From the NCBI GenBank assembly GCA_964562685.1, contig CAZLUP010000004.1, positions 62,001 through 126,000 on the forward strand: a stretch of DNA of 64,000 nucleotides, written 5' to 3'. The notes beneath the pieces were generated by a model that made no database searches, had not been told where the DNA came from, and was given only the letters and a program-made list of their open reading frames with translations. The position numbers were made by a program, and so were the translations under genes. This DNA comes from Stanieria sp964562685 (GTDB lineage: Bacteria > Cyanobacteriota > Cyanobacteriia > Cyanobacteriales > Xenococcaceae). Shown piece after piece: positions 17,941 to 27,018 of the stretch; position 1 is the first letter of the stretch; the number at the start of each line of letters is the position of its first letter.

Positions 17941-18474
17941 TTACTCAACTAATTCTAAAGATAAATTTTGTTGCAGTTGAAGTAATTCATCGCGATGAGC
18001 CGTTACAGTTAAAAGATTTGATTGGTTTGGTTGTAACTTGAAATCTGTTTGGATTGATAAGGAAACCTGTTCTAATCTTCCTGCTTTTCGCCAATAAAAA
18101 ATTCCTGCCAGGGGAGCTAGAATAATTAGTCCCCAAACCAAATTACCGACGGTAGGATAAACCCAGAAGAGTACTAACGCCAAACAAGATAAACCTATGC
18201 CAGCTAGAATTGTCAGAAAAATTGCTAAAAACCAACTAGGCTGCACAAAGCCTTCTAAGGTGACTTGTTTCTTTTCTTTGTCCCAATCAATTACTCGATA
18301 AGCTCTTGTTTCAAAGTATTGTTGTAATTTTTGCCATAAAATTTCCTCTGATTCAGTTGATAAGAATTGAATTTTTTTAGTACGGTCTTTAACCGAAGCA
18401 CGAATAAAGAAAAATAATCCTACTATCATTAATAGGGTTAGTAGGAAAGTAGAAGAAATAATTGTTGTATCCAC
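17941..18474 (-). CDS. Cofactor assembly of complex C subunit B (CCB1-like)
   Basis: 177 residues from a GTG start. One N-terminal membrane helix (FLLTLLMIVGLFFFIRASVKDRT) and a pair of helices in the middle (about residues 75-125) surround a short domain. FIRASVKDRT, VTLEGFVQPSWFLAIFL and LAPLAGIFYWRKAGR match the CCB family that helps attach haem c(n) to cytochrome b6 of the cytochrome b6f complex. The start is unclear: TTG at 18504 would add ten residues (LECKYIGTV), but GTG 18474 gives the usual short head before the first helix. No other b6f or ccb gene is near. Confidence 0.75.
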   Translation of the reverse strand: MDTTIISSTFLLTLLMIVGLFFFIRASVKDRTKKIQFLSTESEEILWQKLQQYFETRAYRVIDWDKEKKQVTLEGFVQPSWFLAIFLTILAGIGLSCLALVLFWVYPTVGNLVWGLIILAPLAGIFYWRKAGRLEQVSLSIQTDFKLQPNQSNLLTVTAHRDELLQLQQNLSLELVE

Positions 18475-18562
18475 GACTGTACCGATGTATTTGCACTCAA
18501 GCAAAAATTACAAGATATATATCTTTAAAACTAATAGTGAGATAAATTCCCCCTACTAATGT

Positions 18563-20935
18563 CTAGCTTTTAGATTCGTCTCGCTCTGCGTAATAGTGAT
18601 TATAGTAATAATAAGAGCCGTTAGAACTACGATTAACCTGATTAGCTATGATGCCCAGAACTGGGAAATTAGACATTTTTAGATTATCAATGTTTTGTTT
18701 TAATAATGAGCGGTCAGTTTTATTCATTCTGATCACTAATACTACCCCATTAGTACGACCAGCTAGAATTCGTCCATCAGCAAATCCTAGGATTGGAGGA
18801 GTATCGTAAATAATAAAATCATATTTACCTTCATGCTTCAATTGTTCCATCAAATCCTGCATTCGTTGAGAAGAAAGCAAGCGAGTTGGATCTGGAGGAA
18901 TATCTCCTGCTGTAAGAACTGATAAATTATCCCAATGGGGAACTTTTTGAATAGCTGCGTTTACATCTAAACCAGTTGCCAAGACATTGCTTAATCCTTC
19001 TGTGTTGTTAAGTCCCATCCAACGATGAACTTGAGGACGACGTAAATCAGCATCAATTAATAAGACTTTTTGTCCCATCGCTGCTGCTGCTTGAGCAAGA
19101 TGGGAAGAAATTGTTGATTTACCTTCAGAAGGAATTGAAGAACTAATGACGATTGAATTAATCGGACTATCAGAACCTAATAACTTAATATTGGTACTGA
19201 GAGAACGAAATGCTTCTAAAAACGGAGAGGCATTATACCAATTACGTTTACCTCCTGAAGTTGCTTTTTCTTCTGTTTTAGGCGTTAAATTGAGGGTACT
19301 ATCGCCAATTTGTAGCTGGGGTAATCCAACTGGTTGAGTTTCGGCTTTTGTCAATAATTCAAGAGGTTTTAACTCTTTTTGTAAAGGAATAGAACCTAGG
19401 AGTGGTAATTTAACAGCTTCTTTTAATTCTTCTGTGTCGTGGAAGACAGGATCGAGACGCTCGGCGAGTAAAGCAGCACCTAGTCCTAGACAAATGCCAC
19501 CAATTAAGCCTAATGCTAAATTGCGAGGGGGATTAGGAGAAACGGGATTTTCTTCTAGTAAGGGTTTAGCGATTAATTGCCAGGGTAAAGCTTGTTGGGC
19601 AGCTTGGAGTTGAAGTTTTTCTTCTGCTTCTAGAAAACGGTTTAAACTTTCTGTTGCAACAGTTAATTGACGTTGTATATCCGTGTATTGACGAGCAATC
19701 ACAGGCATTTGCTTGGTTAAGCCATTTAATTGCGCGATCGCTTGTTGTAAGGCTTGTTGACGCAGTTCCAACGTTTCAATTTGATTAGCTGTATTAATAA
19801 ACTGCTTATTAAGTTCTAAACGAAGACTACTGGGAGAAGCTAAAGAAGAAGAATCTTGTATTTCTTGAGAAAATTTATCTCCTAAAACCCTCATTGCTTC
19901 TTGTTGCAACAGAGGAAGTAATTCTTGTCGTTTGTCTTCAAGAGCTTGAACTACAGGGTTGGCAGGTTGAAAACGAGCCGATTCTTTGGCTAATTCTACT
20001 TCTACTTGTTGTAATTCGTTTAGTAAGTTTTGATAACGAGGAGATTCACTTAAATAACTACCCGCGAGCGCTTGATTTGGTTCTAAGCCAATTTGTCGCT
20101 GTAAGTTAGCATACAAAGTTCTGGTTTCATTAAGTTGGGTTTTGACTTCAAAAAATTTTTCTTCAAAATCAACTAAATTTCGAGATAAAAGATTGGCTTG
20201 TTGGTCTGGATCGAGAAGATTATATTTTTGGCGGAAGTTTTGTAGTCTTTCCTGTAACTCATCTACTCTAGCTCGGACTCCAGGTAATTGTTGTTCAACA
20301 AACTCAATTCCTTGTTTAACTTCGACCCTTCTTTCTTCTAGCGAATAAGTCAAATAAGCTTCAGATAAATTATCTAAAACAAATTGAATTTTTTGGCGAT
20401 CGGGGTCAGTATAAGATATCTCTAGAATTTTAGTTTCATCGATTCGCTCGATTTCTAAGGGAGATTTTTTTTCGGTAATTAATTCATCGTAAGTAATTTC
20501 AGGATATTTTTGTTCTAGAGTATTGATAATCGGATTCATTACATTTGGACTACGCAAGACCTCGATTTGAGTATCGTAATCTAAACCTTGCCATTCTCCT
20601 CCCAATATAGTTAGAGGATTTTCTAAGGAATTTTCTCCTGTTTGTTCGTTGGTAACTGGTTCAACTAAAACCCGAAAACTACCACGATACTTAGGTTCTT
20701 GAGTAAATGTCCAGAGGGCTGTAAGTGTCGTAACTCCAACTGCTACAGCCGTAATTAAACGAAAACGATGTTTAACTACGTTTAAAAATTGACGCAGATC
20801 GATGCTGTCTTCATCTTCTTCAATCGCAGTATTTTCGATGACAGGAGGAATAGAGTACAAATAAGTTCCATTGCCATTACCATTGCCATTGATTTTATTG
20901 AGATAAACAGAGCGATCAGAGCCCGCATTTTGCAT
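18563..20935 (-). CDS. Wzc-like polysaccharide co-polymerase / tyrosine autokinase
   Basis: 790 residues. A Wzz domain (from about residue 45, DLRQFLNVVKHRF) with a first membrane helix near 62-80 leads to a long coiled-coil periplasmic region (about 150-450). A second helix follows at about 475-495 (NLALGLIGGICLGLGAALLAE). The cytoplasmic BY-kinase has Walker A SSIPSEGKST, Walker A' LLIDADLRRPQ and Walker B DFIIYDTPP. The C-terminus carries a tyrosine cluster (SYYYYNHYYAE), the usual autophosphorylation tail. It controls chain length and export of exopolysaccharide together with the Wza-like gene directly upstream on the same strand (110-base gap), so an operon is likely. Confidence 0.93.
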   Translation of the reverse strand: MQNAGSDRSVYLNKINGNGNGNGTYLYSIPPVIENTAIEEDEDSIDLRQFLNVVKHRFRLITAVAVGVTTLTALWTFTQEPKYRGSFRVLVEPVTNEQTGENSLENPLTILGGEWQGLDYDTQIEVLRSPNVMNPIINTLEQKYPEITYDELITEKKSPLEIERIDETKILEISYTDPDRQKIQFVLDNLSEAYLTYSLEERRVEVKQGIEFVEQQLPGVRARVDELQERLQNFRQKYNLLDPDQQANLLSRNLVDFEEKFFEVKTQLNETRTLYANLQRQIGLEPNQALAGSYLSESPRYQNLLNELQQVEVELAKESARFQPANPVVQALEDKRQELLPLLQQEAMRVLGDKFSQEIQDSSSLASPSSLRLELNKQFINTANQIETLELRQQALQQAIAQLNGLTKQMPVIARQYTDIQRQLTVATESLNRFLEAEEKLQLQAAQQALPWQLIAKPLLEENPVSPNPPRNLALGLIGGICLGLGAALLAERLDPVFHDTEELKEAVKLPLLGSIPLQKELKPLELLTKAETQPVGLPQLQIGDSTLNLTPKTEEKATSGGKRNWYNASPFLEAFRSLSTNIKLLGSDSPINSIVISSSIPSEGKSTISSHLAQAAAAMGQKVLLIDADLRRPQVHRWMGLNNTEGLSNVLATGLDVNAAIQKVPHWDNLSVLTAGDIPPDPTRLLSSQRMQDLMEQLKHEGKYDFIIYDTPPILGFADGRILAGRTNGVVLVIRMNKTDRSLLKQNIDNLKMSNFPVLGIIANQVNRSSNGSYYYYNHYYAERDESKS

Positions 20936-21045
20936 TATTAATATTCCTCACAACACGGAATCTTTGATGATACCGAACTTGATTTAATGCTGCCCCAATA
21001 ATTATGTCAGAGTTAGAGCAGCATAATTATCGAAAAGATATTTAT

Positions 21046-22533
21046 TTATAGCCCAAAAAGCAATCTTACAACACCTAAAGCTCCCCCAATAGGATTAAAG
21101 ATTGAGCCAGTAGTATCAGTTACTTTAGCTAATCCTGAACGGCTAACTACAACTACGTCATTATTTCTCAAGGTAGGATTATTTTCATCATTAATGCCAC
21201 TGGCAAAATCAACTTCAATTTGACGCTTAGTAACTGTACCATTGGGGTTAAGTCTAACTAATTCCACATTGCCTGTCTTAGCGCGTTGATTATCAAAACC
21301 ACCTGCTGCTAAAATTGCTTGGTTAAGAGGTGTGTTTGGTGGTACTTCAACTGGTCCTGGAGTAGCAACCTCACCTACAACATTAACTTTAATTGCTCCA
21401 GGAGAAAAGCTAGCAGCAGCTAATTGTTCTGAATCTTCTGCAGCTAGTTTCTCCGCTTGAGGAATAACGATAGTATCTCCTTCTTGAAGAATAACGTCTT
21501 GACCAGAACTACCCTCCTGGATTAGACTCCACAAATCTACCGCAATCAGTTTTTCTGTTCCATCCCAAGCTTTACGTTTTACTTGTACTTCCTTTACATT
21601 AGCTAAAGGTTTTATTCCTCCTGCTACGCCAATTGCTTGAGTCAGTCTAGGAGGTAGAGAACCTTCTTTTTTCTCGCTATTATAGTTATTGTTAGCCAAT
21701 TTTTCAGGCTGAACTGTATAAGAACCAGGACGATAAATTTCTCCTACTACCGCAACTTTGATTGGTTCGTCAGTTTGCAAACCAAAACTTGCTTCCGAAA
21801 GTCTAGCTAGTTCGTCAGAGTTAATTTCTGCTACGGTTGGAATAAAAATAGTATCACCATCACGTAGAGATATATCCTGATTTAATCTACCTTGAGTTAA
21901 CAAAGCCCACAAATCAGCATTAAAAGTAGTTTCTCTACCTTTAATAGTTCTTTTGACTTGAACATTACGAACATCTGCCAGAGTAGTAATACCCCCAGCT
22001 TGTTCAATCATGTCAGTAACAGAAGGAAATTTTTTGTTTTCTGCGGTTAGAGAAAACTCGTAAGAACCAGGGTTATCTACTTCTCCAGAAACTCCAATTT
22101 TGAGGGGGCGAGGAGCAAGTAGACCAACAGTAACAACAGGACGTTTTAAATAAAGTTTATATTTTTCAGAAACTAATTCGGAGGTTTCTTTAAGAGTTAA
22201 ACCACTAACATTAACTCTTCCTACTAAAGGCAAACTAATTGTTCCGTCTACTAAGACTGGATATTCACCACTATATTCTGCAACTTGAAAAATATCTAAT
22301 CTAATTTGGTCACCTGCCCCAAGGGTATAATCAGTTTCACTGACCGTCAAACCAGAATTTTCACCTGAAGAGGAATTAGTAGTTACTCCTGTATTACTAC
22401 TTGGAGATGTAGTCGTATTTTCTTGAGCAATTGCTGGAGTTATTTGAGCCGATAGTAATAAAGCTACTGCGAGTGCAGGGACTTGATACACTTGATTTAT
22501 AAATAATTGTTGAACAACAGAGTTTATCTTCAT
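21046..22533 (-). CDS. Polysaccharide export outer-membrane protein (Wza-like, SLBB domains)
   Basis: About 495 residues with a signal peptide (VPALAVALLLSAQITPAIAQ, cleavage near AIA-Q). A Poly_export domain begins YTLGAGDQIRLDIFQVAEYSGEYPV in part, and three SLBB repeats follow, each opening KIGVSGEVDNPGSY, KVAVVGEIYRPGSY or KVNVVGEVATPGPV. There is no lipobox Cys at the cleavage site, unlike enteric Wza. It would form the outer-membrane exit pore for exopolysaccharide. ATG 22533 gives a compact signal peptide; ATG 22560 is nine codons upstream and also possible. The gene precedes the Wzc-like gene in the same direction and is divergent from the small Trp-rich gene. Confidence 0.9.
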   Translation of the reverse strand: MKINSVVQQLFINQVYQVPALAVALLLSAQITPAIAQENTTTSPSSNTGVTTNSSSGENSGLTVSETDYTLGAGDQIRLDIFQVAEYSGEYPVLVDGTISLPLVGRVNVSGLTLKETSELVSEKYKLYLKRPVVTVGLLAPRPLKIGVSGEVDNPGSYEFSLTAENKKFPSVTDMIEQAGGITTLADVRNVQVKRTIKGRETTFNADLWALLTQGRLNQDISLRDGDTIFIPTVAEINSDELARLSEASFGLQTDEPIKVAVVGEIYRPGSYTVQPEKLANNNYNSEKKEGSLPPRLTQAIGVAGGIKPLANVKEVQVKRKAWDGTEKLIAVDLWSLIQEGSSGQDVILQEGDTIVIPQAEKLAAEDSEQLAAASFSPGAIKVNVVGEVATPGPVEVPPNTPLNQAILAAGGFDNQRAKTGNVELVRLNPNGTVTKRQIEVDFASGINDENNPTLRNNDVVVVSRSGLAKVTDTTGSIFNPIGGALGVVRLLFGL

Positions 22534-22600
22534 AAAAACATCACAATTTGTAAAATACATTATTGCGACTAGATTATCATTATTATTCCTAGAAGTTAAA

Positions 22601-22876
22601 ATGTCGAAAAAACAAAAACAAAAGTTCCCTTATTTACTGGGTTCTAAGTGGACAGCAAAGCAAAAAACTTGGGGTTGGAGACATTTTCAAGTTATCAATC
22701 GACAAAATCGAGGTAAATGGATTTTTGCTGAAATGGTAGCTTCTTGCGATCCTCAAACTCGTTTTTGGATTAACGCTCAACAATTAAAAGATCGTTCTCT
22801 CTGGCAAGCTGGCTGGCAAACTTTAACAGAAATTGAACAATTGGAAGATGAGTTCGATAAGTTGATTTTTGAATAA
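22601..22876 (+). CDS. Small Trp-rich protein (TIGR02450 family)
   Basis: 91 residues, basic at the N-terminus. It contains GSKWTAKQKTWGWRHF, then VINRQN, VASCDPQTRFWIN and DRSLWQAGW. The KWTA...TWGWRHF pattern marks the conserved Trp-rich TIGR02450 family found in cyanobacteria and some proteobacteria; its function is unknown. The length is normal for the family. It starts 68 bases from the divergent Wza-like gene, so the two promoters share a short region. Confidence 0.82.
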   Translation: MSKKQKQKFPYLLGSKWTAKQKTWGWRHFQVINRQNRGKWIFAEMVASCDPQTRFWINAQQLKDRSLWQAGWQTLTEIEQLEDEFDKLIFE

Positions 22877-22996
22877 CTTGATTAACTGATTAATTTAGAT
22901 TAGTTATTAGTAGTTTGATTCAAATAAATTGGTTGGCAAAATCATAACATTGTCTGGTTGTAATCTAATTTTAAAATACCAAAATTGAGCAGATCA

Positions 22997-23845
22997 ATGA
23001 CGGCTGTTGCTTTAGAAAACGTTTATAAAATCTATAATCAAGTTCCTGTAGTTAATAATCTTTCTTTTTCAATCAAAAAAGGAGAAATATTTGGTCTACT
23101 TGGACCAAATGGAGCAGGAAAATCTACTACAATTAAAATGTTAATTACTCTCTCCAAACCTAGCAAAGGTAAAATTCAAATAGCTGGTTATGATATAACG
23201 CATCATTCTACTTTAGTCAAGCAAAGTATTGGTGTTGTTTTACAGCAACTCAGTGTAGATGGGGAACTTTCGGTTTGGGAAAATTTAGAATTTCATGGAC
23301 GAATGCATCATATCCCCAATCCTGAAAGGCAACAAAGAATTAATCGTTGGTTAGAATATGTAGCTTTAGAAAATAAAAAGGATGCTTTAGTCAAAACTCT
23401 TTCTGGCGGAATGAAACGCCGTTTACAAATTGCTAGAGCGTTACTTCATCAACCAAGTATTTTGTTTTTGGATGAGCCTACAGTAGGATTAGACCCCCAA
23501 ACCCGTCGTCGTCTCTGGGAAATAATTCAAGATTTGAATCAGCAGGGTATGACTATTTTATTGACTACTCACTATATGGAAGAAGTAGAATTTTTATGCG
23601 ATCGCATTGGGATTATGGATGCAGGTAAACTGATCGAACTGGGTACATTAGAGCAGTTTCGTTCTCATTATGGTAAAGCCATTGTGGTGAAACAACAAGG
23701 CGACCGCATTGATTATCAATTTTTTGCTACTGTAGCTGAGGCAAATCAATATCTCGATTCTTTACCTGATAAAACGGGTGTCATGGTTCGTGATTCTAAT
23801 TTAGAGGATATTTTTGTCAAACTGACTGGACATCAATTGAATTAG
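22997..23845 (+). CDS. ABC transporter ATP-binding protein (DrrA/CcmA type)
   Basis: 282 residues, a complete ABC ATPase. Walker A is LGPNGAGKST, the Q-loop is VVLQQ, the signature is LSGGMKRRLQIARAL, Walker B is ILFLDEPTVGLDP, and the switch His is in LLTTHYMEE. The C-terminal DSNLEDIFVKLTGHQL matches the tail of DrrA-like exporters that pair with an ABC-2 permease. No permease gene is adjacent, so the exported substrate and partner are unknown. ATG 22997 is preferred to the TTG 12 bases upstream. Confidence 0.88.
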   Translation: MTAVALENVYKIYNQVPVVNNLSFSIKKGEIFGLLGPNGAGKSTTIKMLITLSKPSKGKIQIAGYDITHHSTLVKQSIGVVLQQLSVDGELSVWENLEFHGRMHHIPNPERQQRINRWLEYVALENKKDALVKTLSGGMKRRLQIARALLHQPSILFLDEPTVGLDPQTRRRLWEIIQDLNQQGMTILLTTHYMEEVEFLCDRIGIMDAGKLIELGTLEQFRSHYGKAIVVKQQGDRIDYQFFATVAEANQYLDSLPDKTGVMVRDSNLEDIFVKLTGHQLN

Positions 23846-23893
23846 ATTTCATTCTGATTAAAATTCGTCGTTCTTGAGATACTGATAATTGGT

Positions 23894-23966
23894 GTACGGG
23901 CGAACGGCGGTTCGCAAGGGGCTATCTCTGGAGGTTTCCTCCAGAGTTCATACGCCCCGCCCCTAC
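23894..23966. repeat. Nested palindromic miniature element upstream of hisS
   Basis: The outer unit GTACGGGCGAACGGCGGTTCGC...CCCCTAC resembles a palindrome common in cyanobacterial spacers. It is split by an inner element (23916-23959) with AAGGGGCTATC and TTCATACGCCCCG ends and a perfect 9-bp stem CTCTGGAGG / CCTCCAGAG. Related ends recur at 47561 and 48138. Confidence 0.6.
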
Positions 23967-23996
23967 TGAATAATTAATTACTGATAACTGAAAAAA

Positions 23997-25283
23997 ATGG
24001 GAGCAATTCAAGCATTAAGAGGAACAAAAGATATACTGCCTGAAGAAATTGGTTATTGGCAGTTAATTGAAGATAAGGCAAGGGAAATTCTTGCCAAGGC
24101 GGTTTATCAAGAAATTCGGACTCCTATTTTTGAGCAAACTGATTTATTTGAGAGAGGAATTGGTGAAGCGACAGATGTAGTGGGGAAGGAGATGTACACT
24201 TTCACCAGTAGAGGTGGTGATAAATCGATTACACTTCGTCCTGAAGGTACGGCAGGGGTAGTACGCTCTTTTATTGAGAATAATCTTTATGCCCAAGGTG
24301 GGGTACAACGTCTTTGGTACACTGGGGCTATGTTTCGTTACGAACGTCCTCAAGCTGGTCGTCAGAGACAGTTTCATCAGATTGGGTTGGAGTTGTTGGG
24401 TAGTCATTCTCCTCGCGCTGATGTAGAAGTAATTGCGATCGCTACTGATTTATTACAAAGTTTGGGCTTAAAAAATTTAAAGCTCGATCTTAATTCAGTA
24501 GGTAATGGTGAGGATCGTCACAACTATCGAGAAGCGTTGGTTAATTATTTGACTCCTTACCAGCAAGAGTTAGACCAAGATTCTCAAGATCGTTTAACTC
24601 GTAACCCATTACGGATTTTGGATAGTAAAGACGAAAAAACTCAAAAAATAGCTCAAGATGCTCCTAAAATTATCGAACATTTAGGAGATGAATCTAAAAA
24701 ACACTTTGATACTGTTCAACAGTTACTAACTGATTTAGGCATTGAATATCAAATTAATCACTGTTTAGTTAGAGGTTTAGACTACTATACCCACACTGCT
24801 TTTGAAATCAAATCAGAAGATTTAGGGGCGCAAGCAACTGTTTGTGGTGGTGGTCGTTACGATGGCTTAGTTGCCGAATTGGGAGGTCCCGATACTCCTG
24901 CTGTGGGTTGGGCAATTGGGATGGAAAGGTTAGTTTTACTGCTTAAACAGTTACAACAAGCACCTGTTCATCAACCTGATTTTTATTTAATTTCTAGAGG
25001 AGAAAAAGCAGAAGCACAGGCTTTAGTTTTAAGCCAAAAATTACGTAGCCTTAATTTTACGGTGGAATTAGATTTAAGTGGCAGTGCTTTTGGTAAACAG
25101 TTTAAACGAGCAGACCGCAGTGGTGCGATCGCTTGTTTAGTAATTGGAGATGCAGAGGCAGAAAATCAAACAGTTAATCTGAAATGGTTAGCCTCAGGAG
25201 AACAAACTGCGATCGCGCAAACTGAATTACTCAGTTCGGCAGAGGAATTAAACCAAAAAATTAGACAATTGCGAGCCTCTTAA
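23997..25283 (+). CDS. hisS: Histidyl-tRNA synthetase
   Basis: 428 residues, a class II synthetase that charges tRNA-His. Motif 1 lies near TPIFEQTDLFERGIGEATD, motif 2 reads WYTGAMFRYERPQAGRQRQF, the histidine-specific signature is LVRGLDYYTHTAFEI, and motif 3 is AVGWAIGMERL. The C-terminal anticodon-binding domain (about 325-428) is present. The length is normal. The ATG start is preceded by an A-rich stretch with no strong ribosome-binding site. Its stop codon overlaps by three bases the end of an SDR remnant on the other strand. Confidence 0.95.
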   Translation: MGAIQALRGTKDILPEEIGYWQLIEDKAREILAKAVYQEIRTPIFEQTDLFERGIGEATDVVGKEMYTFTSRGGDKSITLRPEGTAGVVRSFIENNLYAQGGVQRLWYTGAMFRYERPQAGRQRQFHQIGLELLGSHSPRADVEVIAIATDLLQSLGLKNLKLDLNSVGNGEDRHNYREALVNYLTPYQQELDQDSQDRLTRNPLRILDSKDEKTQKIAQDAPKIIEHLGDESKKHFDTVQQLLTDLGIEYQINHCLVRGLDYYTHTAFEIKSEDLGAQATVCGGGRYDGLVAELGGPDTPAVGWAIGMERLVLLLKQLQQAPVHQPDFYLISRGEKAEAQALVLSQKLRSLNFTVELDLSGSAFGKQFKRADRSGAIACLVIGDAEAENQTVNLKWLASGEQTAIAQTELLSSAEELNQKIRQLRAS

Positions 25284-25374
25284 GCAGCAAGTTGTCTGCC
25301 AGTAACATCGTATAATGCACCAGATACAAAGCTAATGTTTGAAGTAAGCAAACGTAAGCTGGTGCAAAAGTTCC
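25280..25374 (-). pseudogene. C-terminal remnant of a short-chain dehydrogenase (SDR)
   Basis: Read on the minus strand, the last ~20 codons give TSNISFVSGALYDVTGRQLAA and a stop. This matches the C-terminal signature of SDR proteins (SxxASFVTGALYxVDGG). Further upstream the matching text (APAYVCLL) lies in another frame, so there is a frameshift. No Rossmann core or YxxxK is found upstream. It is a decayed 3' end lying tail-to-tail against hisS. Confidence 0.5.
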
Positions 25375-25915
25375 TTTGGTTAGGCTAGTTGAGTTAAAGA
25401 TTAGCAAGATATCTTCACATTTTTGCCGAGTCATTTGATCAGCAGCTTAAAAAATTTAATTACTGAGAATAAAGTTTTAATGTAATGAAATTTTGATTTT
25501 AATATTTGGGCTGGAATCGAAATTTATTATTGTTAATATAAAAAAATATATCTTTAGTTAGATTTAAACTTAAACAATTTAATACTTTTGATTGAGTCAA
25601 ATTAATTTGTTATTTAATATTTATATGATAAATTAAAAAAAATTAATTTTTCTACTATAGTTAACTGTCCGCTCAACCTTTTTAGATAAAATAATAATAA
25701 ATTAACTTCTACATATTTCATTTAGAAAATTTGTTATATTTTAAATGTGTTTTTTAATGCTTTGATTTAAAAACAAGTTTTGATATTTAAATTTCAATTT
25801 ATAAATAATAAAATATATTTTTTAATAATTAGCGAAAATAAACTTTAAGAAATTTTTATTTAGAAAAAATATGATTTTTATAAAAATTCTTAAATATAAT
25901 TAAAATATCTGAGTC
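25375..25915. other. AT-rich intergenic region
   Basis: About 540 bases, nearly all A/T from 25440 onward. No open frame, hairpin terminator or RNA signature could be supported. It may hold the promoter of the following small gene. Confidence 0.6.
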
Positions 25916-26290
25916 ATGAATTATCAATTTTTAAGTATTCCTAATCCCCAAAAAAAACAAGAAACAGTTATTACCCAACCTGACGGTCTAAATAGAAATA
26001 CCAGTGATAATCTTGTTGTTCCACCAGCAGCATTTATAGTTGTTTCTGGAGGCTTATTACTATTAGCAGGAGTAGTTGGCTTTTATCGCAAAATGAGTTT
26101 CACCAAAATTAAAGAAAACTCATTATTTGAAACTGAAGAGCAAACTACTTGTAAAAATTGTCGGTTTTTTTCTCATAATCCTTATCTAAAATGTGCATTA
26201 CATCCATCCAGAGTTTCGACAACCGAATCAATTGAGTGCGCGGATTATTGGTCAAATAAAAGCGATCGCTTTAAACAAAAGTCAAAATAG
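25916..26290 (+). CDS. Single-pass membrane protein with Cys motif, unknown function
   Basis: 124 residues. A polar N-terminus of about 36 residues is followed by one membrane helix (about 37-58, AAFIVVSGGLLLLAGVVGFY). A cytoplasmic or lumenal tail contains CKNCRFFSHNPYLKCALHPS and ECADYW. The four Cys (C-x2-C-x10-C, then C-x2-Y-W) suggest a small metal or redox site. I recall this FF-N-YLxCAxHP motif at the end of other short cyanobacterial proteins but know no function. It begins at an ATG directly after the AT-rich region. Confidence 0.7.
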   Translation: MNYQFLSIPNPQKKQETVITQPDGLNRNTSDNLVVPPAAFIVVSGGLLLLAGVVGFYRKMSFTKIKENSLFETEEQTTCKNCRFFSHNPYLKCALHPSRVSTTESIECADYWSNKSDRFKQKSK

Positions 26291-26411
26291 TTTGATGAAA
26301 AAAATTTCTCTCATAATTATTCTGGGATCAGTTTTTACCTCTACAGAAAGATGATTTATTGACAATCCTAAGAGCAAAATTGAAACGGAATGAATTTAAG
26401 AGGAAAACAAT

Positions 26412-26984
26412 ATGGCTAATGAACAATATCAACACGCCATCGGTACTTTTCCGACTCGCGAACATGCTGAAGCTGCTCTTCGAGAATTGAGAGATGCTGA
26501 TTTTAACATGGATAAAATTTCTGTCATTGCTCAAAATGCTGATTCTCAAGAGCGTATGGAAGGGAAACAAGTGCAGTCTTCAGAGGAACAAGCAGCAGAA
26601 GGCGCAGTAGCAGGAGTTACCGGTGGTACTTTGATCGGTAGTTTTTTAGGCTTGATTGGAGGTTTAGGCGTAGTCGCAATTCCCGGACTTGGTGCAGCAG
26701 CCGAAGTAGGCATCGTCTTAGCCAATACTTTATTAGGTAGTGGTGTTGGTGCAGCAGGTGGTGGCATTATTGGAGCTTTAATTGGCTGGGGTTTACCTGA
26801 AGACCAAGCTCGATATTACAAAGAAATGCTTTCCCAAGGTAACTATGTGGTGATGTTAGAGGGAACTGAAAGGGAAGTCAAGGGCGCAGAAGCCATTTTA
26901 CAGAATCGTTTGATTAGAGATTGGAACATTTACTATGCGCCAACAAACCATCCCTATACAGGCATGGGAATGGGAATGATTTAG
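26412..26984 (+). CDS. General-stress protein with YflT-like domain and glycine-rich membrane region
   Basis: 190 residues. The N-terminal AIGTFPTREHAEAALRELRDADF...KISVIAQ matches the heat-induced stress protein YflT domain (pfam 'YflT'). A glycine/alanine-rich hydrophobic middle (about residues 68-125) with repeated GG and GLG resembles glycine-zipper segments and may insert into membranes. The end repeats a YflT-like half (YYKEMLSQGNYVVMLEGTE). GAGGAAAAC precedes the ATG. The P-type ATPase gene follows after 34 bases, so co-expression under stress is plausible. Confidence 0.8.
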   Translation: MANEQYQHAIGTFPTREHAEAALRELRDADFNMDKISVIAQNADSQERMEGKQVQSSEEQAAEGAVAGVTGGTLIGSFLGLIGGLGVVAIPGLGAAAEVGIVLANTLLGSGVGAAGGGIIGALIGWGLPEDQARYYKEMLSQGNYVVMLEGTEREVKGAEAILQNRLIRDWNIYYAPTNHPYTGMGMGMI

Positions 26985-27018
26985 TTCTGAAATAATACCT
27001 GTAAAATGGTTCAAACTT

